Source of the DNA: CAZAMI01 sp964627805
GTDB taxonomy: Archaea > Thermoproteota > Thermoprotei_A > Sulfolobales > NBVN01
Assembly: GCA_964627805.1 (NCBI GenBank)
Contig: CAZVLA010000036.1
Location: forward strand, 1 to 64,000
Direction: 5' to 3'
Length of the DNA: 64,000 bases
Below are positions 33,220 through 44,200 of this stretch, piece by piece. Under the pieces are notes generated by a model. That model did no database searches, had not been told where the DNA came from, and saw only the letters and a program-made list of their open reading frames with translations. Numbering within the stretch: position 1 is the stretch's first letter; every line of letters begins with the position of its first letter. The position numbers and the translations under genes were made by a program.

Positions 33220-33537
33220 TTAAGTACCACTACCTAAAGCCTTCTCAGCAGCTACTAATAACTTATTTAGGTATGAGGTAGTCTCCTCAACACCCTTCTC
33301 AGTAACCTTAACTACGGTCCTAGGCCTATCCTCTAAGTACCTAAGTATCTTAATGTAGCCAGCCTCCTCAAGCCTCCTTAAGTGACTCCATAAATTACCT
33401 GGTGTTAGGTTTAGGGCTGCCTGTATCTCCGTGAAGTAAGCCTTACCCCTCGAGAGTAGGTAGAGCATAATACCTAACCTAGTAGGTACGGACAGTACTT
33501 GATTCCTCATTATCTCCCTTATTACCTCCTCGTACAA
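33220..33537 (-). CDS. Winged-helix (ArsR/MarR-like) transcriptional regulator
   Basis: 105 residues. The winged helix is at about 14-85: VPTRLGIMLYLLSRGKAYF, recognition helix LNLTPGNLWSHLRRLEEAGY, and a wing containing RPRTVVKVTEKGVE. The C-terminal helix mediates dimerisation. It follows the six-segment membrane protein by 29 bases on the same strand and faces a divergent ABC exporter. The gap between the two units contains inverted repeats at 34260-34298 and 34302-34318 that could be its operators. Confidence 0.8.
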   Translation of the reverse strand: MYEEVIREIMRNQVLSVPTRLGIMLYLLSRGKAYFTEIQAALNLTPGNLWSHLRRLEEAGYIKILRYLEDRPRTVVKVTEKGVEETTSYLNKLLVAAEKALGSGT

Positions 33538-33566
33538 GGAGGTGCACCGTCTAACCTAATACTCCC

Positions 33567-34250
33567 CTAATCTCTAACTAGGGTCCTGAATGACATTAAT
33601 ATGTACGCAACACCCATTAAATTATACACAAGTACTATAGCACCGGACGCGAAGTCCCAGTAATTCCTACTTAGGAAGTAGTCAGTAGCTCCGGAGGTCA
33701 GTAGTAGTATTGAGCCCGTAAGTACTACGTAGTCGCTAGTGCCTAGGTAGAACTTAAGTATTAGGAACATAGTTAAGTTACCTAGTCCTAAAGCGAAGAG
33801 TAGTGCTGAGGACGCTAGTAACTCACCACTTAAGCTTAAGTGCATTGCGTACGTTATTAGGGGTATTAACGTGAAGGAGGCCGAGAATGAAGCTCCCCAA
33901 CCAATAGTTATTAACGTCATAGCCCTCTTGTAGTACTTCTTAGTCGCTTCAACATCCCTACCTAACCTACTAGCGAGTTTGAAGATACTGGGTTCTATGT
34001 ACTTGAATAGGTAGAAGTAGAAGATAGCTATGGCGCTTACCCAGTAAATGAAGTTCACGGTATTAGGTACTGACTCGGCCTTAACTAAGCCCGTGTAGAG
34101 TGCGTGGAGTACTGTGTAGCCACATACTATGGTGCTCCACACAATGTATATTATGGCTCCCCTCAACGTATCAACACTTACTAACCTCCTCCTAACGTCC
34201 TTAAGGACCTTAACGAACTCAGCTAGCGTGTCCTTACCCTCACTACTCAA
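33567..34250 (-). CDS. Membrane protein with about six transmembrane segments
   Basis: 227 residues. A charged cytosolic N-terminus (1-30) precedes hydrophobic segments around IIYIVWSTIVCGYTVLHALY, FIYWVSAIAIFYFYLF, ASFTLIPLITYAM, SALLFALGLGNLTMFLIL, VVLTGSILLLTSGA and AIVLVYNLMGVAYILM. I recognise no family. It is in an operon with the winged-helix regulator, divergent from the ABC exporter, so it could be a sensor or an export accessory protein. A TATA-like element at about 34280-34288 (minus) lies some 30 bp before its start. Confidence 0.6.
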   Translation of the reverse strand: MSSEGKDTLAEFVKVLKDVRRRLVSVDTLRGAIIYIVWSTIVCGYTVLHALYTGLVKAESVPNTVNFIYWVSAIAIFYFYLFKYIEPSIFKLASRLGRDVEATKKYYKRAMTLITIGWGASFSASFTLIPLITYAMHLSLSGELLASSALLFALGLGNLTMFLILKFYLGTSDYVVLTGSILLLTSGATDYFLSRNYWDFASGAIVLVYNLMGVAYILMSFRTLVRD

Positions 34251-34259
34251 GACCTAAGC

Positions 34260-34298
34260 ACCTAGTAAGTGGTTACTACATATAATTTAATACTAGGT
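34260..34298. promoter_or_regulatory. 8-bp inverted repeat flanking a TATA box, candidate operator
   Basis: ACCTAGTA (34260-34267) and TACTAGGT (34291-34298) are perfect reverse complements and bracket the AT-rich TATAATTTAA at 34281-34290. Read on the minus strand this TATA box is about 30 bp from the membrane-protein start at 34250. A dimeric repressor bound here would block TBP, so autoregulation by the winged-helix protein is a reasonable inference. Confidence 0.45.
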
Positions 34299-34301
34299 AC
34301 T

Positions 34302-34318
34302 ACTCTGCCCTACAGAGT
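34302..34318. promoter_or_regulatory. Second inverted repeat in the divergent promoter region
   Basis: ACTCTG (34302-34307) and CAGAGT (34313-34318) are perfect arms around CCCTA. They lie just upstream of the TATA-like CTTTAATA (about 34328) that would serve the ABC transporter start at 34369. It may be an operator for the exporter side. Confidence 0.35.
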
Positions 34319-34368
34319 TATACCTCCCTTTAATACCCTTAAATACCCTACCTAGGAAGGGTGAGGTA

Positions 34369-35307
34369 TTGCCCCTACTAAGTGTTGAGGGCTTAAGGAA
34401 GGTATACAGCGGTGGTGTTGAGGCACTTAAGGGTGTGTCATTCAGTATTGAGGAGCCATCACTAACGGCACTCCTAGGACCTAACGGTGCTGGTAAGACG
34501 ACCCTACTCAATATAATAGTAGGTGTTACACCACCAACCTCAGGTAGGGTGAGTGTCTTAGGTAGGGATCCTTGGAGGGATCGGAGGGCTAGGGCATTAA
34601 TTGGTTTCGTACCTCAGGAGGAGGGGATACTCAGGATGAGGACTGTTGAGGAGAACTTACTGACTATGGCTGCACTGTATGACGTACCTATTAGTGAGGC
34701 TAGGAGGAGGGCTAGGGAGGTTATGGAGTACTTAGGACTTACTGAGTATAGGCGTAGATTAGCTGCTAAGTTATCGGGTGGTCTTAAGCGTAGGTTAGCA
34801 GTAGCTATGGCGTTAATGCATGACCCTAAAGTACTCATACTAGACGAACCGACTACAGGGCTTGACCCGGGTGCTAGGGTCTCATTCATTAAGTTACTTA
34901 AGGGATTCGTTAGGGATGGTAAGGTAGTACTCCTGTCCACACACATAGGTGAGGATGCTGAGGCGTGTGACGACGTCATAGTAATGCATAGGGGTGAGGT
35001 AGTAGCTAGGGGAGCACCTGATGAGTTGAGGAGGAGGGTATTAGGTCTTAAGACTGTGGTTGAGTTAATAACTAGTAAGCCTGGGGTAGTTGCTGAGGTA
35101 CTTAAGGGTGAGTTAGTTAGGGTAGGTACTTCAGAAGTAGTTAGGGTTCTCCTAGAGGATGCTGAGAGGGAGTTACCTAACCTAATGAGTAGGGTTGTGG
35201 GGTTGGGCGTACCTATTGATGAGGTTAGGATTAGGAAGCCCTCAATGAGTGACGTATTCATGGCCTTAACAGGTCAGTTACTTGAGGAGGAGGTCGTGGG
35301 TGGTTAG
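34369..35307 (+). CDS. ABC-2 type exporter, ATP-binding subunit
   Basis: 312 residues. Walker A is LLGPNGAGKTTLLN (about 41-54), the Q-loop FVPQEEG, the signature LSGGLKRRLAVAMAL, Walker B VLILDEPTTGLDPG and the H-loop LLSTHIGED. The C-terminal 90 residues are the extra domain usual in CcmA/DrrA-like subunits. It starts with TTG, and the permease begins two bases after its stop. The system exports a drug, lipid or peptide. Divergent regulator and membrane genes suggest substrate-induced control. Confidence 0.9.
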   Translation: MPLLSVEGLRKVYSGGVEALKGVSFSIEEPSLTALLGPNGAGKTTLLNIIVGVTPPTSGRVSVLGRDPWRDRRARALIGFVPQEEGILRMRTVEENLLTMAALYDVPISEARRRAREVMEYLGLTEYRRRLAAKLSGGLKRRLAVAMALMHDPKVLILDEPTTGLDPGARVSFIKLLKGFVRDGKVVLLSTHIGEDAEACDDVIVMHRGEVVARGAPDELRRRVLGLKTVVELITSKPGVVAEVLKGELVRVGTSEVVRVLLEDAERELPNLMSRVVGLGVPIDEVRIRKPSMSDVFMALTGQLLEEEVVGG

Positions 35308-35309
35308 GT

Positions 35310-36677
35310 ATGGTTAGGGTACGTACGATTATTAAGTACGGTGTTAAGGAGTTCTTCAGGCGTAAGGACGTACTGTTCTGGACTCTAGCATGGCCTATAC
35401 TCTGGCTCGTACTAGTTGCTTACGTATTCATACCATCACCAACGACCTCAGTAACTGTTAAGTTACTAGTCATTAATGGTGATGCAGGCCCCTCAGAACT
35501 AACTTACACACCACCATACGCTAACTTAAGCCTTAACTTCTCTGAGGACTTCATGAAGGTACTTAAGAGCGTTAATGGGTCTGAAGGCATTATCTATAAG
35601 GTTAAGGTGGTTAGGGAGGTATGCAGTAGTAGTGAGTGCTTGAGTAAGGTGAGGGAGTTACTGATTAGGAGGGGCTACGACGCAGCGATAGTTATACCTA
35701 GGAACGCTACGGCCTCATACATACTGTGGTACCCGATTAGGTTGAGGGTATTCATTAAGGGGGCATCACCTATGGAGGTATCGCTTAGGTACGGGTACTT
35801 AATGAATCTACTATCTAAATTAATGGTTAATGCATCCATGGTAAGGATTAACGAAGCAACTAACTTCGTTAGTAAGTACATGAGTATGTACGGTAGTAAG
35901 TACTTCAGTAACCAAACACCCAGTAACTTCAGCATCAGTAACTACAGTAAGTACATTAAGTACTTCTTCTACGGCATAGCATTCCCGCTATACCCCAACG
36001 TAAGTAAGGTAGTACCTAAGACCGTGAGTAGTAGGGCAGGTAATATTGGGTGGACAGCCGTAGGTGCTGTAGGTATGTCGGTAATGACTGGGTTACTAGT
36101 ATCAGCTGCTGGGTTCTTCGCCTACAGGAAGGAGGAGGGGGTGCTTAGGAGGTTACTAGCATCACCCGTGAGTCTAGCATCGTTAATAACTACGGACATA
36201 CTCGAGAACCTAGTAATTACTGCTATAGTATCAGCTATAATCATGACTGTAGGGTTAGCTATCGGTGGTAAGTTCGTAATCAACCCAACTAACCCACTCC
36301 ACTACCTAGGGCTGGGGATGATCTTCGTAGCCGCACTCTTCGCCTACGCATTAGGCCTACTACTAGCGCCAGTGACTAAGTCGGGTAAGGCAGCTAGTGG
36401 TGCGGTAGCTATAGGTCTCCTACTAGTATTCATTACCGGTATTTGGTGGCCACCTAGGGAGCTCCTACCGCCGTTCCTAAGGACCTTCGCTCAGTACTTC
36501 CCACCCGCATGTGCCTTCGAGGTTACTAGGGACTTGATCGTGTGGGGTAAGCCCTTAAGTGACGTTACTCACGACTTACTAGTTGCTCTAGTAGGTACTG
36601 CCTTAATCTACGTAGTAGTTGCCCTGATCTACAGGGGTAGGGTTGAGAAGTTCGCTGAGAGGGTCTTAAGTGCTTAG
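35310..36677 (+). CDS. ABC-2 type exporter, permease subunit
   Basis: 455 residues. There is one N-terminal membrane helix (VLFWTLAWPILWLVLVAYVF, about 20-40), then a large outside domain of about 200 residues rich in Asn and Ser, then five membrane helices from about residue 248 (GNIGWTAVGAVGMSVMTGLL and onward). This is the ABC2_membrane_3 pattern. Together with the upstream ATPase it makes a complete exporter. A short oligo-T tract follows, so the operon ends here. Confidence 0.85.
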   Translation: MVRVRTIIKYGVKEFFRRKDVLFWTLAWPILWLVLVAYVFIPSPTTSVTVKLLVINGDAGPSELTYTPPYANLSLNFSEDFMKVLKSVNGSEGIIYKVKVVREVCSSSECLSKVRELLIRRGYDAAIVIPRNATASYILWYPIRLRVFIKGASPMEVSLRYGYLMNLLSKLMVNASMVRINEATNFVSKYMSMYGSKYFSNQTPSNFSISNYSKYIKYFFYGIAFPLYPNVSKVVPKTVSSRAGNIGWTAVGAVGMSVMTGLLVSAAGFFAYRKEEGVLRRLLASPVSLASLITTDILENLVITAIVSAIIMTVGLAIGGKFVINPTNPLHYLGLGMIFVAALFAYALGLLLAPVTKSGKAASGAVAIGLLLVFITGIWWPPRELLPPFLRTFAQYFPPACAFEVTRDLIVWGKPLSDVTHDLLVALVGTALIYVVVALIYRGRVEKFAERVLSA

Positions 36678-36684
36678 TAATTCC

Positions 36685-36689
36685 TTTTT
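36685..36689 (+). terminator. Oligo-T terminator of the ABC exporter operon
   Basis: Five T residues follow the TAG at 36675-36677 by seven bases. Confidence 0.45.
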
Positions 36690-36728
36690 AATTGGTTAAG
36701 TATTTAACAACGACGCATTAAGAACAAC

Positions 36729-36736
36729 TTATATAA
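36729..36736 (+). promoter_or_regulatory. TATA box of the cysteine synthase gene
   Basis: TTATATAA lies 36-43 bp before the TTG at 36772. With initiation about 26 bp downstream, the leader would be roughly 15 bases, including a GGGGT that could act as ribosome binding site. Confidence 0.55.
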
Positions 36737-36771
36737 CCTAAGCAGTACCACCACCTACGGGGTCGTCTTAG

Positions 36772-37755
36772 TTGAGGGTAGCTAGGAACGTACTTGAGTT
36801 AATAGGTAATACACCCGTAGTTAAGCTTAGTAAGGTCATACCACCGGACGTTAAGGCTGAGGTGTGGGGTAAGTGCGAGTTCATGAACCCCACGGGTAGT
36901 GTTAAGGATAGGATGGCTTACTACATGATTAGGGAGGCTGAGAAGGCTGGTAAGCTCAAGCCGGGAATGACCTTAGTAATAGCTACTACGGGTAATACGG
37001 GGATATCATTCGCTGCCCTAGGTTCGTACTTAGGTTATAAGGTAATGATAGTCATTCCTGAGGAGATGAGTGAGGAGAGGTTCCTACTAATGAAGCTATT
37101 CGGAGCTGAGATCGTGACAACACCCGGTGGTGAGTCCGATGCTGGTAAGGCTCTCCAGTACTCGTTCGAGTTAGCTAGGAAGGAACCTGATAAGTACTTA
37201 GCACTTGATCAGTGGAGTGATGAGGCTAATGTTAAGGCTCACTACGAGACCACGGGTAAGGAGATACTCGAGCAGTTAGGTAGGGTTGATGCTTTCGTAG
37301 CTCACATAGGTACTGGAGGTACCTTAATAGGTGTTGCTAAGCGCCTTAAGGAGGAGAACCCAGACGTACTCGTAGTAGCTGCTGAACCAGCTGAGTGCCC
37401 AGTAGCTTACGGGTGGTTTAAGGAGGGTAAGGAAGGTCCTTGGGGTAGGCACGAAATCGAGGGTGTTGGTGACGGCTTCGTACCCAACATAGTTAGGAGG
37501 TATAAGCACTTAATAGATGACTTCGTAACCGTATCAAGTGACGAAGCTATTGAGATGGCTAAGAGACTAGCTAGGGAGGAAGCACTAGCTGTAGGCATAT
37601 CATCAGGAGCTAACGTAGTAGCAGCTATTAAGGTAGCTAGGAAATACGCGGACAGACTAGGTAAGGGAGCTAAGATCGTAACCATACTACCGGACTACGC
37701 AGCAAGGTACTTCAGCACAAGACTATTCAGAGAAAAGAGACTCAAAGGAAAATAA
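36772..37755 (+). CDS. PLP-dependent cysteine synthase / cystathionine beta-synthase family enzyme
   Basis: 327 residues, fold type II. The PLP lysine is Lys45 in NPTGSVKDRMAYYM. The substrate loop is ATTGNTGISFAALG, the phosphate-binding loop IGTGGTLIGVAKRL, and the late motifs are VGISSGANVVAA and ILPDYAARYF. This is the O-acetylserine (or O-phosphoserine) sulfhydrylase / CBS pattern, without a C-terminal CBS-pair domain. It most likely makes cysteine. Whether it uses O-acetylserine, O-phosphoserine or homocysteine is not clear from the sequence. It is a single gene with its own TATA box and oligo-T end. Confidence 0.9.
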   Translation: MRVARNVLELIGNTPVVKLSKVIPPDVKAEVWGKCEFMNPTGSVKDRMAYYMIREAEKAGKLKPGMTLVIATTGNTGISFAALGSYLGYKVMIVIPEEMSEERFLLMKLFGAEIVTTPGGESDAGKALQYSFELARKEPDKYLALDQWSDEANVKAHYETTGKEILEQLGRVDAFVAHIGTGGTLIGVAKRLKEENPDVLVVAAEPAECPVAYGWFKEGKEGPWGRHEIEGVGDGFVPNIVRRYKHLIDDFVTVSSDEAIEMAKRLAREEALAVGISSGANVVAAIKVARKYADRLGKGAKIVTILPDYAARYFSTRLFREKRLKGK

Positions 37756-37820
37756 CGCAAAATAATCTAAAGCAAGGAAAACCAACCCAGGAATCACGTC
37801 AATAAACCACTATCCACAAC

Positions 37821-37825
37821 TTTTT
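37821..37825 (+). terminator. Oligo-T tract downstream of the cysteine synthase gene
   Basis: Five T residues 65 bp after the stop codon. Confidence 0.35.
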
Positions 37826-38274
37826 AACACGTATCAATTCAACAGAAAGATCACCTCTTAGGCATAGTGTTAGCTCTAACCTCCCCAATCACGCTTAGAC
37901 TCTCTCCTTAAGTACTTCCCTCGTCCTTTCTCTATCTTAGCTTAGAATCTAGAGTAAAACCAGAGGAACCGCTAGGCTCCTACACCTCCCTCTTTCCTCA
38001 TCTCTAAGTCTAGAATGGGGATTGAAGGAAGCTCCGAGTAGTTACATATCTGCTTAAGCATTTAATTTAAGGGTATGGCTTTGACTTGCGGGGGCCTAAC
38101 CAGTATTTGGGGGTAGTGGGTCTTTAGGAGCTAGGGTTAGGTAGGGGTGGTTACTTGGGTTTAGGTGCTTCCTCAGTACTTAATTGTTTCTTGAGTTCTC
38201 TTACTGGGTTTGACGGGTTGGGTTAAACTCAGTACATATTTATTGATTACTCCCCTCACTTACGGTAATGGGTA
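37826..38274. other. Gene-free stretch upstream of the giant protein operon
   Basis: No coding frame is convincing here. The left part (37860-38030) is pyrimidine-rich and contains related short strings around TCTAGA; one ends in GGGGATTGAAGG, which looks somewhat like an archaeal CRISPR repeat end. The right part (38085-38230) is rich in G and T on the plus strand. A TATA-like ACATATTTATTG (about 38234-38245) lies 30-40 bp before the giant gene. Confidence 0.4.
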
Positions 38275-41200
38275 TTGGTGGGTAGTGGGTTAGTTAGGTG
38301 CTTAACGTTCGTGGTTTCCGTGTTAGTGATTACTTCATTAGTGGTTCCGGTAGTTCATGTATTGGGTAGTGACTTAAGTAGTGATTACTTGGTGTGGTTC
38401 TCTAAGCGTAGCTTAAGTGACTACGTACTTATTCAGGCGTTTAGGTTTAGGAGGTGGCCCGATAGGTTAGGGCCTAACCCGTTGGTTGAGAGGTATAGGA
38501 ATCCGTGGTCTGGGACGTACTCTGGGTATGAGGGTGTCATTAACTACTTAATATCCCTCTACTACTTCAAGGGTATAGTCCCTAAGTACGAGGTAGTGCC
38601 CCCGCTACTTAAGAGGGTTAGGGAGTTAATGCCTTACTACCCCCTCTACGGGATCTACGAACCGCTTAAGGACGGTGAGGTACTTAGGGATGGTGACGTA
38701 ATAACCGTGCCTAAGGGTGAGTCAGTAATCATTGCTTTAGGACCTAAGCTAGTGCTCAATTATGTCAATAAGTTCTTGAGGGGGGCTACCTTTGAGGCTG
38801 AAGTAACGCACCCACTAAGTAATTACTCACTACTAGGTGAGGTTAGGAAGTACAGCTTAAGCCAGTACGCCGCCTTAGTACCTCTCTACCTAAGTAGTAA
38901 GGTGAATTACTACCTATACCTAACACTACTCAATAGTAACTTCATGAGGGTCCATAAGGAACTACCTAACCTACCGCCATCGCTAAACCCCTTCAGTAGG
39001 TCATCATCAATAGTGATCACCTACGAAATCATAGGTAATGACGGAGCCGCTTGGGTATTCATTGGCGCCCCCAGTAAGTACGTACCGACTAGCTACTTCA
39101 GGAGGGCTGAGGAGCTAGCTAGGAATGAAGTACGTGGGTTGAGACTAGCGAGTACCGTACCTGTAATACAGCCTACGCAGTACTTCATAGCTGGTAATGA
39201 GGCACTTAGGGAGGGTAGTAAGGGTGTCTTAGTAGTTAGGGAGGACGTACTAAGTAGTAACTACTTAATAGTAACTATAAACCCGAGAAAGTACTCAGGT
39301 ACCTTCAAGATAAGGTTCAAGGCATACATAGTACCTAGGGGTAGGGAATTCGTAATTAGGGAATTCATTAGGTACGGCTTACGTAAGGATGAGGTAATGA
39401 AGTACCCTAAACTAAGGGAATTCACACTAACCTTCAAGGTAGGTCCTGAGTACTGGAGGATCCTCGAGGGTAGTAGAGGAGCGAGTATTAGGAGCTCTAA
39501 AGCGGATGGGGTAGAGGTGAGTAACTCCTTAACTAAGGCGGAGATCGTGGGTTACGGTTACTTCGGCGAGGCTATACTGAGGGTTACTGAGTACAGGGAC
39601 TCGAAGCACTCCTACAGTAGTCAAGTACTGTATCAGTCAATATTCGGTTCAGGGGTCTACCGTGTGTATAGGTCTAGGGACGTACTCAGGATTAAGTCAG
39701 TGGCTTACTTCCCCTTAGGAGGGGCTACGCCATTACCTAGTGGTGCACCGATAATTATGGAGTCACCTAAGGTTACTAAGTACGTAGCTGTTAAGTCCTT
39801 CTACAGCTACTACGACATAATATCGTATAAGTACTCAGTCTTCACGGACCCATGCGGTAATAGTGCTTGGCTCGATAAGTGGATGCACCCCCTATGTAAG
39901 TACGCCTACGAGATCATGGGTGAGACTAACCTATGGCTAACCTACCCCCTATACCAATACAGGTACTACATCGTAGAGCTAACTAGGATGGCTAACGATA
40001 ACCTAAGGAGCTTCGGTAGTCACTGCTTCATTAAGTTCCCATGCCTAATGTACGGTAATTTCATGAGTCTCTTCGATAGGCTCAAGCTAGCCCCAATACC
40101 AAGTAGCGTAATAGGTGAGTTGGATTATAGGGTACCGCCTAGTTGGTGGGGTGTGTTAGGAGTTAATGAAGCTAATGACTTCATATACGACGTAGGCATC
40201 GATGCTTACTACTCAGTATATGATACCTACTTAAAGGCTAGGATACTCTTCTCCGTACTAGACCTAAGTAGGTTCGGGAAGGTCAGAGTAACTTACTTCG
40301 GTAAGTACGATAAGTACGTAGTGAGTGTGAGGACCTCCCTAGGATTCACTAGGTACGTAAGCCCACCACCCACCTACCTACAAGGAATTAACGAATTAAC
40401 TTTAGGCGGTATAGTCTCCGGAACCTTAGCAGGTACGTACTACGTAGCCGGTAAGTTCATTAAGCGCGAGGTCAGGATGGAGGTACCTAACTTCACTATC
40501 AAGTCGATGTACATAGTAACTAATAAGGTGTACTACTCCCTGGGGGATGAGGTCACTGCCTACATACACCTACTTAAGGGTAAGGAACCATTAATGAGTA
40601 ACTCAATAAGGGTGGTAGTCACCCTTAATCATAGGTACTTAAGTAAGCCTAAGGTAATCCTCACTAAGAGATTAAGTACGGACTCATCAGGTACTGCTAA
40701 GTTAGTCTTTAAGCTACCTACCTACGAGGAATTCTCCAGGGAGTTGAGGGAAGGCGGGAGCAGTAAGTTACCCCCCATCATTAAGTTAGAGATAATCGCC
40801 TACGACGACGTTAATAAGCTGGACTACGTAGCTGAGCGCTGGGTATTGATGGGGGTTGTATTCATCGAGTTAATGGATGTTAAGTCAGTAATATCGCCTA
40901 ACGTAAACAGTAACTACCCACTAATCGAGTTCAGGGATAGGTACTCAGCTAAGTCATTCAGTGACTTACGTAGCCTGTGGTTAATCGACTCAAGAAATAG
41001 TAATAAGTTGGTCGTGGAGCTCAACATCTACGATAGAGTAACTGGTGAGTTGGTTAAGAACCTAAGGCTTAGCAGCCCCTTCGCAGTTATTAAGTTACCT
41101 ATGGGTGATTACTCGGCCGAGGTAATCGTCAGGATTAATGACTTAAGCGATGCTTACGTACTTAAGACCCAACTATATAACTTCACGATAGATGAGACCA

Positions 41201-44200
41201 TAACGATGGGTGCGGCACCCGTAGTCGAGATTGACGTACCCGTTACGTTGGTAATGAATGCCTTAGAGGTTGAGTCCCAGCTCGAGAAGCTCCAGTACGT
41301 CGACGCGACACTACTTAATTCCGTAATATCCAGCATTAAGAACGTACTAAATAAAGGCGTTAGTAAGTCGGCGGACTTCCTCGATGAGCTAGTAGTCATT
41401 AGTAAGGCAGTTAGTAGGGTATGTAGTGAGTTAGGTGGTTACGTAGGTAGTAGATGCAGTAAATTAGCTAATTACCTAGTAAGTACCTACTCAGCACCTA
41501 GTAACTACTTAAGTAAGTTAATCCTAGTTAAGACACCCATTAAGGTCAGATTGATTAGGGAGTACTTAGGGCCTTACATAACGGGTTCTAAGAGGCTACC
41601 TAGGTACGGTAGGGACTCCCTAAGCAACCCGGATAGCTTCTGGTCTAGGCTAGTTAGGGCTACCTTAGTTGAGGCCGTAGTCATTAATAGGTACTACAGG
41701 TCAGTGAAGCTTATACACTCGTCCGTGTACTACGTGAATGACCTCCTATGGGACGTCATTGACGTTACTAAGTTAGGTGAGTTAATATCTGAGATGCGTA
41801 GGGCATCCTCCCCGGACGTAATCGATGTTAAGGCCCTTGAGGAGGACCTACTTAAGGGCTCAGGCCCCTTCATGAATTACCTTAAGGAGCTTAAGTCATT
41901 AGGTGGTTACTCCGTATTTGATAAGCTCAATGAGGAGTTAGTTAAGGATGTAGGTGACTTACGTAATGACATCGTTAATGTAGTAGTTAATACGTTCATT
42001 AGTCAATCAATTAAGAGCCTCGTTAGTAACGTAATGATTGGTAAGGTACTGAGTAAGGCCATGAACCTAACATCAAGCGACTTAAGCTACTTAGATACTG
42101 AATTAACTAATGAACTCACTAAACTAGCTACACCACTAACCCACCTAGCATTAAGTAGGGTAGGCGTCACTAAGAAACTACTTGGTTACGACGCGGTACC
42201 ACCGGATAAGGTATTCAGTACTGACTTACGGGGGGCCTTAGGCGCTGTTCTTGATGAGGCTATGAAGTTAGGTACTAAGTTAGTAGCTCATTACGTAGCT
42301 GAGGAGTACATAGTTAATGAGTTAGTACCTAAGCTTAAGGAATTCCTTAAGTACTCAGTAGGTAGCATACTGCATAGGCATAACGCAGGATCTACTCGGG
42401 TAATTATTGACTACGTAAGCACATTAACGAGCTTCGTAGGTGACGTTGACGGTAGTATGGATGACCTCATGAGTACCTACTCACTAGCTACTAACCCGTT
42501 AGGGGCACTTACTAAGCACTTAAGCTTCATAAGTAGCTACGAGCTTAAGGGGTATAAGGCATTAGAGAGTTCGAGGGCTTTACTGGAGCTAATCGAGGCT
42601 AGTAAATCACCTGTGGTATCACCCTACAGAGGCACGGAACTCGAGCCACTGATTAGTAAGGTCTACTCTAAAGTGATTGACGGTCTAGGATCGAGGAGCT
42701 TCGCATCCAAGAAGCTCTCGTGGCTGGTTAAGAACCTTAAGGAGGTATTCGGGGAGGCTGGTGAGGGGTTTAGGAGGGCTACCTCACAATTAATGATTAT
42801 ATACCTACTCAAGATAAGTGTTGAGGGCTTCCTAGCGTACAGTACGTGGACAGCAGGTACCTTAGGTACGGAGTTAGTCCTTAAGTCACTACACTACGAG
42901 GTTAAGGGGGTACCCGTAGTTAGGGCTGATGAGGTCGCTCAAGCATACGCGGGTATCTTCAAGTACTTCCTAAACATAGCTCCGGGGTGGACACTCTCGA
43001 TTCAATCACAGATCAGTATGTCGGGTAGTAAGTACTCAGTAAGTGACTTAAGTACGTCATACGTAGTCAGTAACTCACCAAGGATTAAGGACCTAAGCAC
43101 CCTCGTGAGTAGCGTAGGCGTTAACTCATTCAGTACTAGATTCGCTAGGCTTAAGGAATTAATCAGTAAGTTAGTATCCAGTAACTACTTAATGGGTAGG
43201 GACTTAATCGAGGCCTTAAACCTCACTGACTCAACCTACCATGACTTAGGGATAGTGATTAAGGCGTTAGGTAGTGGCTTAATCAGTAGGGAAGGGGTAG
43301 GTATTAATGAATTAGTGAACCTACTAAGTACTTACTACGTACTGAGGCTAGTTAGGGACTCCATCCTCCAGCTATACGCGTCACCCATAATCACCCTCAA
43401 CCGCTCCGAACTAACTATACTAATGAATGCCTTAATGAGGTCCTCAAACACCCTTGACGACCTAATGAGCAGGTTAGTTAGTGGGTTAGGTAGTGATGAG
43501 GCGGTGGTATTCGTTGATGCCTACGTAAGTAAGGCAGGTATCCACGGACTGAACAGTACGTTAAGGTTACTAGTAACTACGTACTCAGGAGGTACTCACG
43601 AGTTAGTGATTAGGTTCAGACCCTTAAGGAACGTAGTTAGGTTAGGTAGGGACGAGGTTAGGCTTAAGCTAGGTAATGGATTAAGGAGGTACGGCGTAAC
43701 CAATTACGTAATCATGAAGAACCCCGTAAGGTACGGCTTAGTCGAGGTTAAGGCATTCCTTGACGGTAGGTTAGTGAGTTACTCAGTAGTTAGGACTGAA
43801 GCTATTAGTGACTTCAAGAAGTTAGTCGTTGGTAACTTAATCATTAATTACTTAGTAAGCATGCCTAAGGTAGTTATTAAGGACGGGGCTATTAGGTTAA
43901 GTAACTTAACCAGTAAGGACTACGTAGTTATCTACTTACCTAAGGTAGGTAGCGGTGCTAAGCCTGAGTTAGTATGTAGCGGTAACTACACGTCCGTAAT
44001 CATTGACTTAGGTAGGTACTACGTAATTAAGGTTACTTATGACTCAGTAGGTAGTTTAGTGATTAAGTACTCACTGAAGCACGAATCCTACATAGCTAAC
44101 CTCGGGGAGGGTAAGGTTATTTACGAAGGAAGCGGTGAGGTACTACAGCACTCTAAGGTATTGAGTAGGGAGGTGGTTAGTAAGTCAGTAGGAACTACTA

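Noticed and set aside
34293..35261. Long minus-strand frames of 72 and 215 codons opposite the ABC ATPase gene
   Set aside because: They are Ser/Thr/Leu-rich shadows of a gene with complete ABC motifs on the plus strand.
37935..38030. Possible CRISPR remnant: TCTAGA-containing strings about 66 bp apart, one ending GGGGATTGAAGG
   Set aside because: The two strings share only a few bases, there is no third unit, no regular spacing and no cas gene. A repeat end resembling GATTGAAAG alone is not enough.
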